Source of the DNA: an uncultured Flammeovirgaceae bacterium
GTDB taxonomy: Bacteria > Bacteroidota > Bacteroidia > Cytophagales > Cyclobacteriaceae
Assembly (NCBI GenBank): GCA_937138955.1
Contig: CAKZPJ010000755.1
Coordinates: forward strand, 1 to 10,658
Length of the DNA: 10,658 bases
Direction of reading: 5' to 3'
Shown here: positions 6,256 through 10,658 of the stretch, piece by piece
Numbering within the stretch: the stretch's first letter is position 1
Layout: each line of letters opens with the position of its first letter
The notes under the pieces: model-generated
Databases searched by the model: none
The model's input: only the letters and a program-made list of their open reading frames with translations
What the model was told of the DNA's origin: nothing
Made by a program: the position numbers and the translations under genes

Positions 6256-7479
6256 ATGATGCGGATAATTTCTTGGCAAATGTTTAGGCTAGGTATATTG
6301 AGCAGCTTTTTAGCAATCGTTAGCTGCGGAAACAACGATGATTCTACTGATCCTACTGTTAATACAGATGATGATTCTATGCAAGAGCGTTTTACTTTGG
6401 TAGAAGCGTATCCCAACCTTTCATTTACTCGTCCGGTAGATTTTCAACACGCCGGAGATGATTCAGACCAAATATTTGTGGTAGAACAACGGGGGGTCAT
6501 CACCGTTTTTGCGGATGATGTGGCTACCAGTCAAAGTGGTACCTTCTTGGATATTTCTGGCCCGGTAGATGACCGCAGTAATGAGGAAGGGTTACTGGGA
6601 TTGACTTTTGACCCAAATTACGCTAGCAGTGGATACTTTTTTGTCAATTATACCATCAGTAATCCGGCCCGAACCCGTATTTCTCGCTTCACCGCTTCGG
6701 CAGCCAATCCCAATCAGGCTGATCCTAATAGTGAGTTAGTGATTCTAGAATTTGAACAGCCGTTTGGTAACCATAATGGTGGGCAATTAGCTTTCGGACT
6801 GGACGGATATTTATACGTAGCTGTCGGCGACGGTGGCTCGGCCGGTGACCCCCAAAGGCACGGACAAGACCTTACTACGCTGCTGGGTTCAATCTTACGG
6901 ATAGATGTAAGTCAGTCCTCCGCCCAAACGCCCTACACCATTCCCGAAGACAATCCATTTGCGGAAAACGAACAAGGCTTTCGGGAAGAGATTTATGCCT
7001 ACGGTCTGCGAAACCCCTGGCGCATTAGTTTTGATCCTGAAACCGGGCAACTCTGGGCTGGGGATGTTGGGCAAAACCAACTGGAGGAAGTGGATATTAT
7101 TGAAAACGGTGGAAACTACGGCTGGAATATAACCGAAGCATCTCAGTGTTTTGAACCCCGCAATAATTGTGATAAGGACGATATTATTCTACCTATTTGG
7201 GAGTATAATCATAGCCAGCAGGATTTGTCTATTACCGGAGGCTACGTATACCGAGGTACTGAGTTACCCGATTTAGTAGGTCAGTACGTTTACGCTGATT
7301 TTGTCTCAGGTCGAGTTTGGGCTCTCAACGAAGACGACACTAGCAGCCCGGAGAATACCGAACTGATGGATAGCAACTTAGCCATATCTTCATTTGGGGT
7401 AAATGCTATGAACGAACTATTCCTCTGCGCCTTTGACGGGAAGATATATCGTATTGAGTCGGTTACATCCTCTAACTAA
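6256..7479 (+). CDS. PQQ-dependent glucose/sorbosone dehydrogenase-family lipoprotein
   Basis: The 407-residue protein starts at ATG 6256 (a second ATG follows at 6259; a TTG at 6226 is less likely because it adds charged residues before the signal). The leader ends in a lipobox IVSC with the lipidated C24, followed by an Asp/Ser/Thr-rich tether (about 25-45), so it is a membrane-anchored lipoprotein facing the envelope or surface. The rest is a six-bladed beta-propeller of the glucose/sorbosone dehydrogenase family (PF07995): NEEGLLGLTFDP, then FGNHNGGQLAFGLDGYLYVAVGDGG containing the catalytic-base candidate H173, LLGSILRIDV, EIYAYGLRNPWRISFD with the PQQ-contacting arginine candidate R252, LWAGDVGQ, NYGWN and ITGGYVYRG. 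C298 and C305 probably form a loop disulfide, as in relatives. Such enzymes oxidise aldoses or related alcohols/aldehydes with PQQ; some relatives only bind. The substrate is not known. No PQQ synthesis genes are in the window. Confidence 0.93.
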   Translation: MMRIISWQMFRLGILSSFLAIVSCGNNDDSTDPTVNTDDDSMQERFTLVEAYPNLSFTRPVDFQHAGDDSDQIFVVEQRGVITVFADDVATSQSGTFLDISGPVDDRSNEEGLLGLTFDPNYASSGYFFVNYTISNPARTRISRFTASAANPNQADPNSELVILEFEQPFGNHNGGQLAFGLDGYLYVAVGDGGSAGDPQRHGQDLTTLLGSILRIDVSQSSAQTPYTIPEDNPFAENEQGFREEIYAYGLRNPWRISFDPETGQLWAGDVGQNQLEEVDIIENGGNYGWNITEASQCFEPRNNCDKDDIILPIWEYNHSQQDLSITGGYVYRGTELPDLVGQYVYADFVSGRVWALNEDDTSSPENTELMDSNLAISSFGVNAMNELFLCAFDGKIYRIESVTSSN

Positions 7480-7569
7480 TTACTCCAGGCTTTCTGTTTC
7501 ACTTCTGATATTTACTACCAAATCAATAACTTTTAACCAGGTTTTTGGTTGAGTATTTGAACAAAATTA

Positions 7570-8028
7570 ATGGTTAAGATGAAGAAGGAAACCATAGAAA
7601 CTTATCGCTCTGCTTTTGGCAAGTTTACATTTGCTACTATTGTACTAATGGTGGCAACGCTTGCACTGTCGCAACACTTCTTGCTGGGTGATATGATCGG
7701 AGCAATTTTAACTGTGGCAGCTTCAGTTCTTATTTTGTCAGTTATCTACTTCAGTATTAACTATAAAATCGATGGTCATTCTCTGGAGATTTTATCACTA
7801 TTCTCTAAAAAAGAAATTGACGTTTTTCAAATTAGCAGCCTTTGCTGGGTGCAAAGCTTCTACAGCCAACCTAATGTTTACAGCTTTTCCGAAATGCGAT
7901 TACGGGTTGTATATGGTTATGGTCAGCACATTGATATTTCCCCTAAAAATTCCCAAGAGTTCATTGAATCCTTACTCGCCATTAATCCGATGATACAGTT
8001 ACAGAAAGAAGCCATAATGCAGGAGTAA
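7570..8028 (+). CDS. Two-TM protein with bacterial PH-like domain
   Basis: The 152-residue protein begins at ATG 7570 (an alternative ATG at 7579 is almost as good). Residues about 19-38 and 42-63 are two hydrophobic helices joined by a tight turn (LLGD). After them, residues 65-140 follow the pattern of short bacterial PH-type domains (PF06713, YyaB-like): YKIDGHSLEILS, KKEIDVFQISSLCWVQSF, LRVVYGYGQHIDISP and a terminal helix SQEFIESLLAINP. It is therefore probably an inner-membrane protein with its PH-like domain in the cytosol. No function is known for most of these. A TATTTG box at 7554-7559 with TTTT 19 bases before it may be a promoter. The gene is convergent with the SbcC gene, 79 bases away. 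Confidence 0.74.
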   Translation: MVKMKKETIETYRSAFGKFTFATIVLMVATLALSQHFLLGDMIGAILTVAASVLILSVIYFSINYKIDGHSLEILSLFSKKEIDVFQISSLCWVQSFYSQPNVYSFSEMRLRVVYGYGQHIDISPKNSQEFIESLLAINPMIQLQKEAIMQE

Positions 8029-8107
8029 CTCTCCAATTATTAAACTTTTGAATGGCCTGATTACTGATGTCATTAACGTAAACTATTAATCTTCAACTTT
8101 CACTTTA
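8029..8107. other. Short convergent intergenic region
   Basis: These 79 bases separate the convergent PH-like and SbcC-like genes. They are AT-rich and must contain or share transcript ends, but I see no GC-rich stem followed by a T-run in either direction. Confidence 0.4.
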
Positions 8108-10658
8108 CTATTGTTCCCAACTAGCCTGAATCTGACTTCCGTGCTGGCGATCTCGAGTAATAGTAAGGTGGACATCAATTTCGTGTTGCATATCTTCTAC
8201 ATGAGAGATGATACCAACAATCCGACTCTCCTTACGAAGCGATTTTAGGGTATCGAATACCACCCTTAGCGACTCCTTATCCAACGAACCGAAACCTTCA
8301 TCTAGAAAGAAGAAACTTTGCTCAGATTGATTAAGCGACTTCACATTTTCCGCTAAAGCCAATGCCAAGCAGAGTGAAGCCTGAAAGGTTTGCCCACCCG
8401 AGAGCGTTTTTAGCAGCCGGGTTTTTCCGTCGTTAAGATAGTCTCGTACCACAAACTCGTTATCTTCATTTAGTTCTAAGCTAAGGCTATTTTGGGTTAG
8501 CTTCATAAATCGCTGATTAGCTACCAAGCATAAGTTTTCCAGCAATACGGTAGAAGCATACTTCACAAAGCCACTGCCTCGAAACAAACTAGCGAGTTCT
8601 TTTAGATTGCTCTCCCGCAATTGCTGTTGAGCCAATTCTTTCTGAATAGTTTGGGTTCGCTGCTGCTTCTCTTGCCAATCACGAATCTTTTGTCGCAACA
8701 AAGCACACTGTTCCTGCTGCTGCCGAACTTCTAAAGTTAATGCTTGAGCTTTCAGTTGAAGCTGCCGATGCTCTTGATGTTCGTAAACCTGTCCCTGTAG
8801 TTCAGCATGTAATTTGTGAAGCGCAACTTCAGCACTGTGCCGTCGATTACGGTAGGTCAAAATTGCTTGTTGCTCAGCATCAATATTCAGTTCCAAATCA
8901 ATAAGCTTCTTGATTTCTCCTAGATTGTTAAATTCTTTTTCAGTACATAAAGCTTGAATTTCTTCGTTCAACGCTTCGGCTTTTTGAGATAATTTTTGCT
9001 GATTTTCCTGTAAGGCTTCGTATCGTCCATCCAATGCGACTATGGCGTTCTGATACTCCTGAAGCGTTTGCTGAGCCTGCTCGTACTGTTGCTCAATATC
9101 GGCCAGTTGATCCCGCTTTTGAGTAGACATTGCTTGTATTCTATCTAGCTTAATGTCTATAAAATCGGCTATCGAATAAACTTGTAACATAGACTGCCGT
9201 TGCTCTTCAGTGGCTTGTAGGCTACTTTGTTGTTGTAACAATGTTTGCTGCTGATTGCGTAGACCTTCTAACTCAAGCTGTAGTTCTTTCAACTTCTTTT
9301 GCCCCTGTTGGCGCATTTGCTGCCACTGCTGTACTTTCTGCTGCTCTTGTTGACTAACTTTTAGCTTACGGTTGATTTCTTCTATGTTTAGACTATTAAA
9401 ATCCGGCCATTTGTGAAGCTTCTCGTGTCTATTTCGTTTCTCGGTTAATTCTTGCGTTCGCTTCTGCTCCTGCTCCATCATCTGTTGTGCTATCTCATTC
9501 TGAGAGGATAGCTTCTGAATATCGCGCTGAAGCTCGCGAAAGCTTACTTCTTTTCGTCGCAGCTCGGCTAGTTCTTCCTGCTTTCCATCTAATACCTTTT
9601 TAACTGATGGGCTATGGATAATTTGAGGGTGCTCAGTAGAACCACAGAGTAAACAGGGTTCTCCAGGAGTCAGTTTACTTGCCGCTTGGACTAACCGTTC
9701 CTGGAGGCGCAAGTCACTCAGCTCCTTATTTATCGTATCTTTCTGCTGATGCAGTTCGGCCTCAAACTGGACAAATTTATCAGCCAACTTATCGCTTCGG
9801 CGACTTTCAGGCCAACTGTAAGCGATCAGCACACTTTCTTGCTTCTCTGCCAAAGCTATAAGATTTCGTTCGTATTGTTGGATTTGCTTATCAACACCTT
9901 GCTGTTCTTCAATAAGTTCCTCTCGTCGCTGCGCCCAGTTCGCCACTTCTTTCAACACTAACCATTGATCTCGCTCATTTTCAGCGGCTAATAGCTGATC
10001 TTCGCACTGTTCCAGTTGTGTTTGTTGTTTAGCTATATTGTTTTCTACTGTTAATTGCTGTTCCCTAATCTGGGCTAGATTATCAGCAAGTTGTTGCCGA
10101 CGAGGCTGCACCTTTTTAATCTCCGTTAAATGAATTAAATCTTGACACTGCCGATCAATTTGCTCCCGTTGCTCAAAAACCTCTTTCTTTTGGGCTATTT
10201 GCTGGCTAACCTGCTTCACTTTTTCGCGTCCTATTTCAATGCGGTCTTTTAATTTTTGAAGCTCTTGCTGTGCCTGCTGAGCTTCAATAGTTGTTTCTTC
10301 TAATAAGCGGAACTTCTCATTGAAAAAGGTTTCCGCTTTGGTGTAAGCTCTTAGTTGTTTCTCTTTATTATCAAAGTGCTCAGACCGAGTGGTTAGTTGC
10401 TTTAGCTCACTTTCAGTATTATCAATGTTATCTAGTAGCTTTTTTAAGGCATCTAACTGCTGACATTGCTGGTCTAACTGAACTGCTAATTGTTGCTTTT
10501 GTAAAAGCTCATCTTCTGCCTTTTTTAGTAGCTGCTGCTGTTCGGTGATGTCTTCTTCCGAGATTTGCCCAATCTCTAATAGTCGAGCCTGTAGATCGGT
10601 AATCACCGTTTCCGTTTTGCGTAGTAGAAAGCCAGTTTTTGCCCCCAAATCGAAGCGG
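8108..10658 (-). CDS. sbcC: SbcC-type SMC-like nuclease subunit, partial (5' end beyond the window)
   Basis: The frame is open to the right edge, so about 849 C-terminal residues are visible and the N-terminal ATP-binding half is missing. The TTG at 10646-10648 is an internal Leu codon, not a start. From the left of the visible protein: a long Gln/Glu/Leu-rich coiled coil (about 1-320), a zinc-hook with C332-x-x-C335 (PCLLCGSTEHP), a returning coiled coil (about 345-680), and the ABC C-terminal half. That half holds the signature LSGGQTFQASLCLALALAE (about 749-767), Walker B FFFLDEGFGSLD (779-790) and the H-loop IISHVEDM (813-820). In the SbcCD complex SbcC drives ATP-dependent cleavage of hairpins and blocked DNA ends by SbcD, acting on palindromes and broken DNA. 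The partner sbcD gene would be expected nearby on the right, outside the window. The reading frame is intact. The family is very secure; residue numbers count from 10648. Confidence 0.95.
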   Translation of the reverse strand, partial: RFDLGAKTGFLLRKTETVITDLQARLLEIGQISEEDITEQQQLLKKAEDELLQKQQLAVQLDQQCQQLDALKKLLDNIDNTESELKQLTTRSEHFDNKEKQLRAYTKAETFFNEKFRLLEETTIEAQQAQQELQKLKDRIEIGREKVKQVSQQIAQKKEVFEQREQIDRQCQDLIHLTEIKKVQPRRQQLADNLAQIREQQLTVENNIAKQQTQLEQCEDQLLAAENERDQWLVLKEVANWAQRREELIEEQQGVDKQIQQYERNLIALAEKQESVLIAYSWPESRRSDKLADKFVQFEAELHQQKDTINKELSDLRLQERLVQAASKLTPGEPCLLCGSTEHPQIIHSPSVKKVLDGKQEELAELRRKEVSFRELQRDIQKLSSQNEIAQQMMEQEQKRTQELTEKRNRHEKLHKWPDFNSLNIEEINRKLKVSQQEQQKVQQWQQMRQQGQKKLKELQLELEGLRNQQQTLLQQQSSLQATEEQRQSMLQVYSIADFIDIKLDRIQAMSTQKRDQLADIEQQYEQAQQTLQEYQNAIVALDGRYEALQENQQKLSQKAEALNEEIQALCTEKEFNNLGEIKKLIDLELNIDAEQQAILTYRNRRHSAEVALHKLHAELQGQVYEHQEHRQLQLKAQALTLEVRQQQEQCALLRQKIRDWQEKQQRTQTIQKELAQQQLRESNLKELASLFRGSGFVKYASTVLLENLCLVANQRFMKLTQNSLSLELNEDNEFVVRDYLNDGKTRLLKTLSGGQTFQASLCLALALAENVKSLNQSEQSFFFLDEGFGSLDKESLRVVFDTLKSLRKESRIVGIISHVEDMQHEIDVHLTITRDRQHGSQIQASWEQ

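Noticed and set aside
7535..7550. AACCA...TGGTT hairpin as a terminator of the dehydrogenase gene
   Set aside because: The stem has only five base pairs, is AT-rich and is not followed by a T-run.

Overview
The window looks like chromosomal DNA of a free-living, probably marine member of the Bacteroidota (Cytophagales-like). The support is a C-terminal sorting domain of the type IX secretion system on a glycoside hydrolase (that system is essentially confined to this phylum), several exported catabolic enzymes, weak or absent Shine-Dalgarno sequences, and candidate promoters of the Bacteroidota TTG / TAnnTTTG type. I see no phage, insertion sequence, CRISPR array, rRNA or tRNA.

Left edge (1-1783): the 5' part of a GAF-domain sensory protein on the minus strand, cut by the window edge. 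Then come about 740 bases with no supportable gene, a small glutaredoxin/thioredoxin-fold-like gene on the minus strand (1301-1543), and a 240-base divergent intergenic region.

Centre (1784-7479): four predicted exported enzymes. They are a signal-peptide-bearing metal-dependent amidohydrolase (+), a convergent GH5 glycoside hydrolase with a beta-sandwich module and T9SS tail (-), an exported bicupin (+), and a PQQ-type glucose/sorbosone dehydrogenase lipoprotein (+). Together they suggest attack on polysaccharide outside the cell and oxidation or processing of sugar-like products in the envelope. They are not one operon, so any joint pathway is inference. Between the divergent GH5 and bicupin genes is a 552-base spacer holding the most unusual element of the window: a degenerate 41-bp-period array (about 5049-5294) whose units carry a GC-rich half-palindrome that changes orientation partway through.

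Right edge (7480-10658): a small two-TM protein with a bacterial PH-like domain (+), convergent with the C-terminal ~849 residues of an SbcC-type SMC-like nuclease subunit (-), cut by the right edge before its N-terminal ATPase half.

Most genes are recognisable family members. The parts not explained by known families are the 41-bp array, the gene-poor 561-1300 stretch, the small glutaredoxin-like protein without an N-terminal CxxC, and the middle domain of the GH5 enzyme.
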